Below, one piece after another: positions 18,786 through 26,631 of a DNA stretch of 64,000 bases (its first letter is position 1; the number at the start of each line of letters is the position of its first letter). Position numbers and translations under genes: made by a program. This DNA comes from Nocardia salmonicida NBRC 13393 (GTDB taxonomy: Bacteria; Actinomycetota; Actinomycetes; Mycobacteriales; Mycobacteriaceae), in the NCBI RefSeq assembly GCF_001613085.1, contig NZ_BDBR01000009.1:186001-250000 (forward strand), read 5' to 3'. The notes beneath the pieces were generated by a model, which had not been told where the DNA came from, made no database searches, and saw only the letters and a list, made by a program, of their open reading frames with translations.

Positions 18786-19439
18786 TTACACGAAATGAAT
18801 CAAGTAGGCCCGTGCGCCCTTGTGGGAAAACTCGATCCAGTTGTTGCTGCCTTCGTCCCAAGACCAATAGCGGTTGAGTCGTGTTGGCGAGTGCTGGCTG
18901 ACCAACGGGTAGTGCTTGTCGGTGAATCCAGTCACGATCGCCAAGTGGTCAATTTCCGTCTTATCGTTATTGCTTCCAGTCCAGATATTTGCCCCACCGT
19001 CCCAGTCGAAAGCGATCACATCGGCAAGCTCGGCACCCGCCGCCGTGTTGTCACTCCACGTTATAAGTTTCACGACTGCCGTCTTGGAGCTCTTCATGTA
19101 CTTAGCGAATTCGTTTGCGCTAGCCGCCGCTTTACTCGGTCCCGGATTCAGAATATTCTTTGAAGCCAATTTGGACGTATCAGATGTTTTCGGTGTCCAG
19201 TCCGATGTAGACGGAAGCCCGCCATCCCATAGAGCCGAAGAAACATAAAACGTGCAGTCGCTCAACGGGAAAACGTACGGAGAGTCGTTCCACTTGATCG
19301 CCGAGTTGGCTGCTTGCAAGCGCTCGAAGGCACCAAACTTCGCATTTGCAGTTGCCGGTAGCAGTACTGAACTGAGTGCTAGTGCTCCGACGAGAGCGAG
19401 GAGCGTAGAGATCACTGCCCGAGAAGCTTTGCCGTTCAT
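18786..19439 (-). CDS. Secreted amidase-domain (Amidase_6-like) protein
   Basis: A 217-residue protein with a clear signal peptide (basic start MNGKASRAV, hydrophobic core, cleavage after TANA at about residue 33). The mature part has the Cys-centred DCTFYVSSALWDGGLP, matching the DCTNFVSQAL..GG motif of the putative amidase/NlpC-P60-like clan. A downstream IDHLAIVTG supplies the His and DVIAFDW lies between. It should hydrolyse peptide or amide bonds outside the cell, plausibly in peptidoglycan. Base composition is AT-richer than the core genes. Confidence 0.75.
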   Translation of the reverse strand: MNGKASRAVISTLLALVGALALSSVLLPATANAKFGAFERLQAANSAIKWNDSPYVFPLSDCTFYVSSALWDGGLPSTSDWTPKTSDTSKLASKNILNPGPSKAAASANEFAKYMKSSKTAVVKLITWSDNTAAGAELADVIAFDWDGGANIWTGSNNDKTEIDHLAIVTGFTDKHYPLVSQHSPTRLNRYWSWDEGSNNWIEFSHKGARAYLIHFV

Positions 19440-19639
19440 CAGGTCTCCCTCATGACATCTTGTGAGTGGACCGCTTGTTCGCGGCCGCTAGATGCCCACG
19501 GTGCGTGGCGTGCTATACCCACGCACCATGGTCTCCAAACCCCAGAGTACCTGCGGTCGATCGTGATTAGAGGACACGCCGACGACACGTCATTCAGGCG
19601 CGCCGAGTCGGCAGCCGCGACCAGCAGTTCCGGTGGGGA

Positions 19640-19873
19640 CTACCAACCTAACTGCGCGGCAACCGCTTCCAGCGTCGTCCCAATCGCCTCCGCAATCGAG
19701 CGTGTCTCGGCCATGTCCAGCCGCCGCTCACCCGATTCGTACTTGCTGACGAACGATTAGGGCTTGTCCAAGCGCTCGGCGACATCCACCTGGGTCAAGC
19801 CGCTGTCGATCCGAAGCTGACGGAGCAACTCGCAAAACCGCAGGTAGTCGGCCGAATACAGCGACTTGTCCAC
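19640..19873 (-). pseudogene. XRE-family regulator broken by a nonsense codon
   Basis: From GTG 19873 the frame reads VDKSLYSADYLRFCELLRQL, then GLTQVDVAERLDKP, a TAA at 19757-19759, then SFVSKYESGERRLD and on to a TAG at 19640. The standard small-XRE sequence here is DKPQSFVSKYESGERRLD, so a single CAA-to-TAA change explains the stop. The gene would otherwise be a complete ~77-residue helix-turn-helix regulator of the kind that pairs with mobile-element operons. Confidence 0.78.
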
Positions 19874-20111
19874 CCCGAAAGACCACCCTGCGGCGGCCAA
19901 TATCCCAAGTGAGGATATTTCTCACCCGGCCTCGTCCTTGGCACGGGAACCCTCTACAGGGGAGGTGAACCATGGGTGGCGACGGATTCTTGGGCTAGGA
20001 GGTAGCTCTCACGTGACCTCGGGCTGCAACGGCGAACTGGCCAGAGTCATTGCAGCCCTTGGCATTTGGGCTATCCAAGCACTGTGACGCTTAATACAAT
20101 GAGTGCAACAT

Positions 20112-20252
20112 ATGCACGATCCGCTCGACCGCATCATCAGGCTCCAAACGATGATCGCCGCGATCATCGCCGCGATCGTTGTTGCGGGCGTCGGCGTGGC
20201 GTTCATGATCTTCGGCAACGGTTGCCCACTCTTCCCGAACTGTCCAGGTTGA
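20112..20252 (+). CDS. Small TM protein or N-terminal half of a frameshifted gene
   Basis: A 46-residue frame from ATG 20112: MHDPLDRIIRLQTMIAAIIA followed by a hydrophobic helix to about residue 36, ending NGCPLFPNCPG. Its TGA overlaps a possible TTG start of the next frame. Read in the neighbouring frame, the same DNA gives LPTLPELSRLNFFPWTEVGG, which runs smoothly into the downstream protein, so this may be the first TM of one two-TM protein disrupted by a -1 shift near 20222. Confidence 0.5.
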   Translation: MHDPLDRIIRLQTMIAAIIAAIVVAGVGVAFMIFGNGCPLFPNCPG

Positions 20253-21232
20253 ACTTTTTCCCGTGGACCGAAGTTGGCGGAACTCTCCTCGTCGCCGGTG
20301 TTCTCGGCCTCGGCATCGACTACGCCCTCGGCAAGGATCGGGAAGCCCGCGACACTGCTCGCCTCAAGCGAGTGCTCGCCGAAACATCGCCCAACATGCG
20401 CGATGCCGTCATCCAAGGATTCGCGTTCGGCAACGACGATCTCGTCCGCGTCGCCAACCCCGAAATGCTCGACGACATCATCCGCAACAGCCTGTCGATC
20501 CGCCTGGGCGACGCAACCTTCGCTGACGAGGTCTACCGCGACATCCGTGACCAGGCCATTCGGGCACCCGAACGGCGGCACGATGCTCGCGTTGAGATTC
20601 GCTTGTCCCCGCTGTCAGGTATACCTGACAGGAGCACCGCCGGTGCTCCTGTCGAATCCGCAACCGGTTCACCACTGTTCGATGTCACGGTCCGCTGGGA
20701 GTACAGCGTCGTACCGAAACATCCAGTCCACCGATTTGCCGTCACTTCCGACCGGGCCGAGTACGGCGAAATCAGCCGTGACGACAACGGTACGTCCGCC
20801 TGGTATCTCACGCCGAAGCCCAGCCTTGATGCCGCCTCGTGGACTGCCTTTGAACTGGTTCAGTACAGCGTCAACGGGGAGGATCGCCCGATCCGTCGAG
20901 CGACGAGGAAGAACGGACAGATCTACACGGTGCCGCTGCGCCTTGATGAGTCCGAAGCCGAGGAGCCGGTCATTGTCGCGTTCACCTACCGCACGGTCAC
21001 TGAACAGCGCGGCAACCTGCTGTACATCGGGATCGATCAGCCAACCCACGGCATCGACATCGAACTTGACTACAGCGACTGCGGCATCGAGCGCGTCAGC
21101 GTCCTCGGCTTCATCGCTAGTAGCCAGGCCACACGCATTGAACGCACCCCGGACTCCGTCACTGGCCAGTCCGTCCGCGTCGGCTTCGACGGATGGGCGT
21201 TGCCACGGAGTGGGTGGGTTTTGTGTGGGTGA
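20249..21232 (+). CDS. Membrane-anchored hypothetical protein
   Basis: About 327 residues if started at the TTG of LNFFPWTEVGG (20249, overlapping the TGA of the upstream frame). A TM helix (VGGTLLVAGVLGLGIDYAL) is followed by a soluble domain with charged helices (REARDTARLKRVLAETSP, LDDIIRNSLSIRLGD) and a beta-rich C-terminal part. Similar two-part proteins occur in actinobacterial mobile regions, as far as I recall, but no function is known. The true start is uncertain because of the possible frameshift. Confidence 0.6.
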   Translation: MNFFPWTEVGGTLLVAGVLGLGIDYALGKDREARDTARLKRVLAETSPNMRDAVIQGFAFGNDDLVRVANPEMLDDIIRNSLSIRLGDATFADEVYRDIRDQAIRAPERRHDARVEIRLSPLSGIPDRSTAGAPVESATGSPLFDVTVRWEYSVVPKHPVHRFAVTSDRAEYGEISRDDNGTSAWYLTPKPSLDAASWTAFELVQYSVNGEDRPIRRATRKNGQIYTVPLRLDESEAEEPVIVAFTYRTVTEQRGNLLYIGIDQPTHGIDIELDYSDCGIERVSVLGFIASSQATRIERTPDSVTGQSVRVGFDGWALPRSGWVLCG

Positions 21233-21526
21233 GGGAGCAGCCCCAACCAGCGATGCCATTCCGTTCGCGAGGGTCACTAAATGAAGTAAAAACTACTTCC
21301 GAACAGGCACGTTACTCCGAACGTTGAGCGATGACCGTTCTACGGCTAGCAAACAATTAGCACACACAGCTTCGGCTTTGCACAGTCCAATCTGAATCCG
21401 CTATCATCCCTGCGTAGACCCGGAGGAGTCCACCTCTCCACGTAGTTGTAAAGCGCCAGGAAGTCCGTCTGGCAATCGCGTTGTCCGCTTTTCCGTAAGA
21501 AGATTTCGTGAGACAATAGAGGTGAA
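21233..21526. other. AT-richer spacer upstream of the Gabija-like pair
   Basis: 294 bp with no convincing gene. Composition shifts here from GC-rich to roughly balanced and stays so through the defence genes. It should hold the promoter of the ATPase/nuclease gene; several AT-rich boxes lie close to 21500-21520, but I cannot pick one with confidence. Confidence 0.4.
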
Positions 21527-23143
21527 ATGATTACTCGTATCATCATTAAAGGCTATCGATTGTTCGATGATTTCGAACTCGTGCCAAATGATGGTCTAAA
21601 CATTATCGTTGGAGACAACGAGGCCGGAAAATCAACCCTGCTTGAAGCTATATCTTTGGCGTTGACATGTCGTGTTGGGGGGCGATGGGCGGCTGATGAG
21701 CTAAGTCCGTACTGGTTTAATCGTACGCATGTGCAAAACTATTTCAATTCTCTCAATACGAATACTCCGCTAGCGCCGCCAGAAATTCTGATTGAGCTGT
21801 ACTTCTCAGATAGTGATGACAGCGTTCAAGAGATGCTTGGTGTCCACAACTCACGTCAGGACAAAGCTGCTGGCATTCGAATTGTAATCGCTCCGTCCGA
21901 TATCTATCGGGAGGAGTTCGCCGAGTATATTGCCAGATATAAAAGCGATGCTGGCCGTTCCGAAATGCTGCCGACCGAATGGTACGAAATCGAGTGGCGG
22001 GATTTTTCTGACCAAGTTGTTACTCGGCGACCAAAGTCTCTCGGCGTTGCTGTGGTTGACTCTCGCACGATTCGGTCATCATCGGGTGTGGACTACCAAA
22101 CCCGCGAAATGATTGCGGACTTCATCGAGCCAAAAGAGATGGCGGCAATTTCTATTGCGCACCGCAGCGCCCGACATGATATAACCGCCCAGGCGCTGGT
22201 CTCGGCCAATGAACGAATCGCAACTGAGAGTCATACATTCTACGATAAGCCTATTGCGCTCCACATGGACCAGTCCGCAGGGTCATCCTGGATTAACGGT
22301 ATCGTTCCACAGGTTGCGGACGTGCCGTTCGCTATGGCGGGCCAAGGGCAACAGGCTGCAATAAAAATTGCCCTGGCTATGAATCGGACGGCAGAAAATA
22401 CGGCATTCGTACTGGTGGAGGAGCCTGAGAATCACCTCTCGCATACAAGCTTAACGAAGCTCGTATCACGCATTGAAACCCTGGCAGGAAGCCGTCAGGT
22501 ATTCGTCACGACCCATAGTTCGTTCGTATTGAATCGCCTCGGCCTCGACAAGCTTATTTTGCTAAGCGGCGGCCGTCATACCGCATTCGAATCGCTAACC
22601 AGGGATACTGTCACGTACTTCAAGAAGCTTTCGGGCTATGACACGCTTCGGCTTGTCCTCGCCGAAAAGCTCGTCCTGGTTGAGGGTCCCACCGATGACA
22701 TGGTTTTCCAGCGCGCATTCCGAGACAAGCATGACGGGAGATCACCAATGGAGCTAGGCGTCGATGTCGTCTCGATGGCTGGCCTTGCTTTTGGTCGCGC
22801 CCTACAACTTTGCAAAGCACTCGACCGTCAAGTCGCAGTAATTCGCGACAATGACAACAAAGACCCTAGCCACTGGAGTAATAAGCTCCAATATTTTCTA
22901 AAGGCTGGTAGTCGTGAAATCTACATCGGCGAGCCGAGTGGAGGCAAGACGCTAGAACCTCAATTCCTAAACGTAAACGACGATACTGCCCTTCGTTCTC
23001 TATTTGAAATTAAGGACCCTAAGAAAACAACCGTTGAATGGATGACCTCCAAAAAGACCGAATGGGCTTTGAAGCTAGCGGAGTCGAATCTTGAAGTGAA
23101 GTATCCGCAGTATATATTGGATGCGGTGGAGTTCGTCTCGTGA
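21527..23143 (+). CDS. gajA: GajA-like OLD-family ATPase/TOPRIM nuclease
   Basis: A 538-residue protein of the class 2 OLD nuclease type. It has an ABC-type ATPase with Walker A GDNEAGKST (residues 29-37), signature-like AGQGQQAAIKIALAM, Walker B LVEEPENH (about 300) and H-loop TTHSS. A C-terminal TOPRIM domain has VLVEGPTDD (about 382-390, catalytic Glu) and VIRDNDNKD (about 437-445, Asp pair). With an overlapping helicase gene this is the Gabija architecture, in which GajA nicks phage DNA when nucleotide pools fall. Slightly shorter than the Bacillus prototype (about 580). AT-richer than the core, including TTA codons. Confidence 0.85.
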   Translation: MITRIIIKGYRLFDDFELVPNDGLNIIVGDNEAGKSTLLEAISLALTCRVGGRWAADELSPYWFNRTHVQNYFNSLNTNTPLAPPEILIELYFSDSDDSVQEMLGVHNSRQDKAAGIRIVIAPSDIYREEFAEYIARYKSDAGRSEMLPTEWYEIEWRDFSDQVVTRRPKSLGVAVVDSRTIRSSSGVDYQTREMIADFIEPKEMAAISIAHRSARHDITAQALVSANERIATESHTFYDKPIALHMDQSAGSSWINGIVPQVADVPFAMAGQGQQAAIKIALAMNRTAENTAFVLVEEPENHLSHTSLTKLVSRIETLAGSRQVFVTTHSSFVLNRLGLDKLILLSGGRHTAFESLTRDTVTYFKKLSGYDTLRLVLAEKLVLVEGPTDDMVFQRAFRDKHDGRSPMELGVDVVSMAGLAFGRALQLCKALDRQVAVIRDNDNKDPSHWSNKLQYFLKAGSREIYIGEPSGGKTLEPQFLNVNDDTALRSLFEIKDPKKTTVEWMTSKKTEWALKLAESNLEVKYPQYILDAVEFVS

Positions 23144-24297
23144 ATTCTATGACTCACGCGGTTGCGGGTGCACGCAAGACCCAATCCATCATTGATGCTT
23201 GCAAAAACGGAATGCCTGGATGCCGCCGCCTTATTATCACGTTTACTCTGAGTGGTCAACGTGATTTGGAGCGTCGCCTGAATGCTGAGTGCGCACCCGA
23301 GAACCGCCCAGACGTGTTGGGCTGGTATGCGTTCCTCATGCAGCATTGGGTTCGGCCGTTTCTTCCTCTTATGTACCCAGGACGCAGATTGAAGGGGCTT
23401 AACTTCGAAGGTAGTCCCGCAGTTAATAAGCAAGGATACGTATCAGCCAAAGGCGAGAAGCGCTTCCTTGACTCAAACTCGCGTGCTTACAAGATGTTCC
23501 TATCAAAGTTGGCGATGGATGTTGCCACCGCTGCCCAAGGCAGCGTCATTGAGCGCCTACAGCGACTCTACGGTGAGATATACATCGACGAGGTCCAGGA
23601 CTTGACCGGGAGTGACCTCGACGTCGTTGAGTTGCTACTCAAATCGACAATTCAAGTGCATCTAGTCGGAGATGTTCGCCAGTCACTCATCAGTACTAAC
23701 ATAAATGACAAGCGCCTGCCTCGGTTCCGAGGCCTCGGCAAGCTCCAGTGGTTCGATGAGCTGTCAGACCGCGGCCTGCTGGCTGTCCGGCACGTCTCTA
23801 CAACATGGCGGTGCAATCAGCCCATTGCGACGTTCTCAGATTCCATCTTTGGTTCGGCCACCGGGTTCCCACCAACCGAATCCTTGCAGACCGCAGAATC
23901 TGATCACGACGGTGTATTCGCAATTTCAATAGACGACCTCAATGAGTACCTTCGCGTGTTTCAGCCCGTATGCTTGCGACAGAGTATTGCAACCAAAATT
24001 TCGACTGGCGCAATCGCCGTCAACTTTGGACTAGCAAAAGGGCTGACATACAAACGCGTGTTGGTATTTCCAACCAAACCTATGAAGGATTTTCTTATCA
24101 AGAAAACTCCGCTAGCCCCAATATCTGCTTTTGGCCTGTATGTCGCTGTCACTCGAGCGGTTTACAGTGTTGCGTTTGTGCTGGACAAACCCGAAAAGAC
24201 GTCACTCAACATCTGGCGGCCAGACAATCAATTGATGTTTACGATTGCGGCTCCCGAAAGGAGCCCCACTGACCTTGTGTCCGCTACCGTACGATAG
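23140..24297 (+). CDS. gajB: GajB-like short UvrD/Rep-family helicase
   Basis: A 385-residue superfamily 1 helicase-like protein starting at GTG 23140, overlapping gajA by 4 bp (GTGA). Motif I is AVAGARKTQ (residues 7-15), a variant of the usual GxGKT; motif II is IYIDEVQDL (about 149); motif III HLVGDVRQSL; motif IV TTWRCNQPIA; a motif V-like GLAKGLTYKRV; and motif VI VAVTRA (about 335). It is about 100 residues shorter than the Bacillus GajB, so accessory domains are probably reduced. It should sense DNA ends or processed DNA and activate GajA. Confidence 0.78.
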   Translation: MNSMTHAVAGARKTQSIIDACKNGMPGCRRLIITFTLSGQRDLERRLNAECAPENRPDVLGWYAFLMQHWVRPFLPLMYPGRRLKGLNFEGSPAVNKQGYVSAKGEKRFLDSNSRAYKMFLSKLAMDVATAAQGSVIERLQRLYGEIYIDEVQDLTGSDLDVVELLLKSTIQVHLVGDVRQSLISTNINDKRLPRFRGLGKLQWFDELSDRGLLAVRHVSTTWRCNQPIATFSDSIFGSATGFPPTESLQTAESDHDGVFAISIDDLNEYLRVFQPVCLRQSIATKISTGAIAVNFGLAKGLTYKRVLVFPTKPMKDFLIKKTPLAPISAFGLYVAVTRAVYSVAFVLDKPEKTSLNIWRPDNQLMFTIAAPERSPTDLVSATVR

Positions 24298-24418
24298 TAC
24301 GCGATGCCACAAGGTGCGCGCAGTTGTAGCTATTGTGGCGATTCAATCAGGAGAGTGTTCAGTGTGTGAAATTTTCGGACGGTGTCCTCGATTTCATTCC
24401 ATGTAAGCGAGACCCCTT

Positions 24419-24928
24419 CTAGTTCGGCTCTATCATCAAAACATGGAGCATCGCCAACGTGTCCGGGCGAATCTTGTTATCTGCCAGTGAACCATCAGTG
24501 TGTTCGATAGCATTGCGGAGGTTGCGAATGCGAAATTGCACTGTCCTTGACGGTAGTTTCTTGTTTTGAATAGGGGGTGCTTCTTTGATGGATTTTAGGG
24601 CATTGGCGTAGCGGGTGCATCGCGCGAGAGCGTTGACTCCGGATTCTACATGTGATATTGCAGTAAAGAGAGTGCTTATTCGCCCCTCGTAGCGAAAAGC
24701 TATGTAGTCCTGTAGCGCTAGGCTTGCAAGTCCGAAGTCTACGATCGCCCGGTCGGTTATGCGGACGAGGTTTAAGAAGAGTTGCCGTTCATTCCAGGTT
24801 GATAGTGCGGGCGTCAGTTCGCCGATAAATGTCTTTGCAGCCACAAGCACTATCTGGGGATGTTGCAGGTCGGTGAAATCTGGAATATTGCACTCGTTGG
24901 GCAGGTATGAGTAAGTTGGTTGGCTCAT
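24419..24928 (-). CDS. Hypothetical helical protein with HEPN-like RxxxxH motif
   Basis: 169 residues, predicted mostly alpha-helical. Near residues 133-146 it has FRIRNLRNAIEHTDG, an R-N-x3-H arrangement like the catalytic motif of HEPN ribonucleases, which are common in phage-defence and toxin systems. The rest is not recognisable to me. It is convergent with gajB (121-bp gap) and shares its AT-rich composition. A HEPN assignment is tentative because the motif is short and some non-catalytic families have the same pattern. Confidence 0.5.
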   Translation of the reverse strand: MSQPTYSYLPNECNIPDFTDLQHPQIVLVAAKTFIGELTPALSTWNERQLFLNLVRITDRAIVDFGLASLALQDYIAFRYEGRISTLFTAISHVESGVNALARCTRYANALKSIKEAPPIQNKKLPSRTVQFRIRNLRNAIEHTDGSLADNKIRPDTLAMLHVLMIEPN

Positions 24929-25084
24929 GACTTAAAGGATATCTGATCAGGTAGTCGAATCGGATTCAATTCGGTGGATATGGCGTGTCCTGTTGATGCA
25001 AATGAGGAGTTTTTGTCAAATGGCAATGCGAGTCCGATGCTGGTTGGCATTGACAGGTGAGCCTCGAAATTGTTAAATGGCGAC

Positions 25085-25702
25085 ATGAAAATCGATGAAT
25101 TCGCATCGTTGTCTACGGTTCAGCGGGAAACGCTGCTTGTCTCTATGGTCGTGCGCAACGCCATGGAAGAATTTCATGTCGAGCATCTGACCGACAAGCA
25201 GATGAAAGAGCTAAACCCGATAATTCGGCAGGCTGTGTTTGATGCGCTAAATCTAATTGCGCATGTTCGGGAAAATGGATCGAAGTCCGATTCAAAAGCC
25301 TTATTGCATTGGGGATTCTATGCGCAGAGTATTCCCAACTATTGGGAGGTGCCTGAGTCGGTAAGTGACGGCTTCATCCAGCACAAACTTAAGGATCCGA
25401 ACCAAGTTCCCGAATGGTCATCAGCCCCGGCTATTAAACCAATCTTTGAGCGGTTCATTCAGCTTGGTGAGATGTACTACGACTTTTCCGATGAGTTCGT
25501 CCCTAACTTGGAGGACTATCTCGGTCGAGAGGTTGCACCGAATGAGGCAGACGCCAACCTCCGCTGCCGCGCGGCGCATGATGTTCTCAAGGATGAGCTG
25601 CGCGCCGTGGTTGGCGAACTTCGGTCGCGCGGCATCTCTCAGAAGAAGCTTATTGACGCGCGCGGCGAGCTGAGCCGCAACGTCTTGGCGTCGTTTTTCT
25701 AG
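25085..25702 (+). CDS. Conserved hypothetical protein of the island
   Basis: 205 residues from ATG 25085 (a TTG at 25070 is possible). The N-terminal part VVRNAMEEFHVEHLTDKQMK and following ELNPIIRQAVFDAL resembles short conserved proteins in phage and mobile contexts as I remember them; the middle is Trp/Pro-rich and the C-terminal ~50 residues look like a helical hairpin. No catalytic motif is clear. It has the same AT-rich composition as gajAB and may belong to the defence segment. Confidence 0.55.
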   Translation: MKIDEFASLSTVQRETLLVSMVVRNAMEEFHVEHLTDKQMKELNPIIRQAVFDALNLIAHVRENGSKSDSKALLHWGFYAQSIPNYWEVPESVSDGFIQHKLKDPNQVPEWSSAPAIKPIFERFIQLGEMYYDFSDEFVPNLEDYLGREVAPNEADANLRCRAAHDVLKDELRAVVGELRSRGISQKKLIDARGELSRNVLASFF

Positions 25703-26013
25703 TCGAAACGTCTACCGACGGCGCTCCGCCCGCCCTTTGGCCGCACAACTACCCCCGCCTCTTGCAGCACCCTCGCTACCGTCCGCTTCGCCATCCGGTG
25801 CGCTGTCCGCAGCTGCACCATCGATGCCCCGGCTTCGTACTTGGCCGCGATGTCCGCTACCTCCTCGGCGGTCAGCAGCTTCTTCGTCGGACGTGGTGTG
25901 CTCGGCGGCGGCGTCTGCTCGGTGCGCGGCTGCGCCGTCGTCAGGCGATCGTTCAGGCGGGTGAGGCCGTGGATGTCCTGCCACTTTTTCGAGTACTTTC
26001 CCGCAAGCTCCAC
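25699..26013 (-). CDS. Helix-turn-helix protein, resolvase-type C-terminal domain
   Basis: About 104 residues from a GTG at 26013. The C-terminal part LLTAEEVADIAAKYEAGASM continuing to RTAHRMAKRTVARVLQEAGV is a Hin/resolvase-type helix-turn-helix found at the ends of recombinases and as stand-alone proteins beside them. There is no catalytic Ser domain, so it is either a stand-alone DNA-binding protein or a recombinase remnant. It is convergent, with a 4-bp overlap, with the unknown gene ending at 25702. Confidence 0.6.
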   Translation of the reverse strand: MELAGKYSKKWQDIHGLTRLNDRLTTAQPRTEQTPPPSTPRPTKKLLTAEEVADIAAKYEAGASMVQLRTAHRMAKRTVARVLQEAGVVVRPKGGRSAVGRRFD

Positions 26014-26186
26014 CAAGGCCCTCCACCTGTTAGTACAGGTGGGGGGCTTTTTTCATGCCCGCGTACCCGAAGAGCGGGTGACAGGGGGCGTGGGTCCATC
26101 GGCTCATTGCCACCGATTGCCGCGAGCGCCGCGGCAACATCGGCGTCCAGCTCTGCCAGCTCCCACGCGGCCTGCTCGCCCGTCAC
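25953..26186 (-). CDS. Small acidic protein of the second island module
   Basis: A 77-residue frame starting at a GTG whose bases overlap the stop of the upstream small Cys gene (GTGA at 26183-26186). The first half, VTGEQAAWELAELDADVAAA, is a plausible acidic helix; the second half is low complexity and overlaps the HTH gene by about 60 bp, so the real protein may be shorter. It is judged a gene mainly on the coupled start. Confidence 0.35.
   Translation of the reverse strand: MTGEQAAWELAELDADVAAALAAIGGNEPMDPRPLSPALRVRGHEKSPPPVLTGGGPWWSLRESTRKSGRTSTASPA
26023..26053 (+). terminator. Intrinsic terminator
   Basis: Inverted repeat CCACCTGT/ACAGGTGG (26023-26030 and 26035-26042) with a 4-nt loop, followed by GGGGC and a run of six T. 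It is oriented for plus-strand transcription and would end transcripts from the unknown gene at 25085-25702, after reading through the antisense of the HTH gene. Confidence 0.6.
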
Positions 26187-26452
26187 ATCGACCCATTCGC
26201 CGGTCGCGGAACGATTCGACCCGCCGTGACAAGCACGTTCCACGCTGCCGCCTTGCGCGGACACAGCCACCGCTCACATGCGCGATGCGTCTGCATGACG
26301 GCGTGTGCCTGCTCGTCGGTGAGCAGTTCCCGCGGCGCGCTGTGATCGAGGATCGGCGACGGCTGCCCTTGCTGGTCTGCCTCCTCGGCCAGTCGCCTCA
26401 TGATGCTCCACACGGTCGGCTGTTCCGGCACGGATGATTTCGGCCCCCACAT
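26183..26452 (-). CDS. Small Cys protein, island module copy 2
   Basis: 89 residues. It shares the core QAHAVMQTHRAC....CPRKAAA..VLVTAGRIV with the 72-residue protein at 15797-16015. The N-terminal part (PTVWSIMRRLAEEADQQG) is different. Like copy 1 it is divergent from an XRE regulator. Function unknown; the conserved Cys pair and CPRK hint at a small zinc or nucleic-acid-binding domain. Confidence 0.6.
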   Translation of the reverse strand: MWGPKSSVPEQPTVWSIMRRLAEEADQQGQPSPILDHSAPRELLTDEQAHAVMQTHRACERWLCPRKAAAWNVLVTAGRIVPRPANGSM

Positions 26453-26631
26453 AGCCCGCCTTCTCTGTCGAGTTGAGGTGCCCCGACGCCAGCGACTCGG
26501 TGGTCAACTGGCGCCGCGGCCTATGCACAGGTTCGCGCCGAGGACCGGGACGGCGGAACAGTCGCGAGGACGTTTCGGTAGACACCTCGGAACGTCTGCC
26601 GCGTCCCGTAAACGTCCCGTACCGTTCGGAT

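Noticed and set aside
21527..24297. PARIS or Septu system instead of Gabija
   Set aside because: PARIS has separate ATPase and TOPRIM proteins and Septu pairs an ATPase with an HNH protein; here ATPase and TOPRIM are fused and the partner is a UvrD-type helicase.
25841..26437. Plus-strand frames across the second island module
   Set aside because: Antisense to the small Cys and HTH genes and Arg/Ser-rich as expected of shadows.
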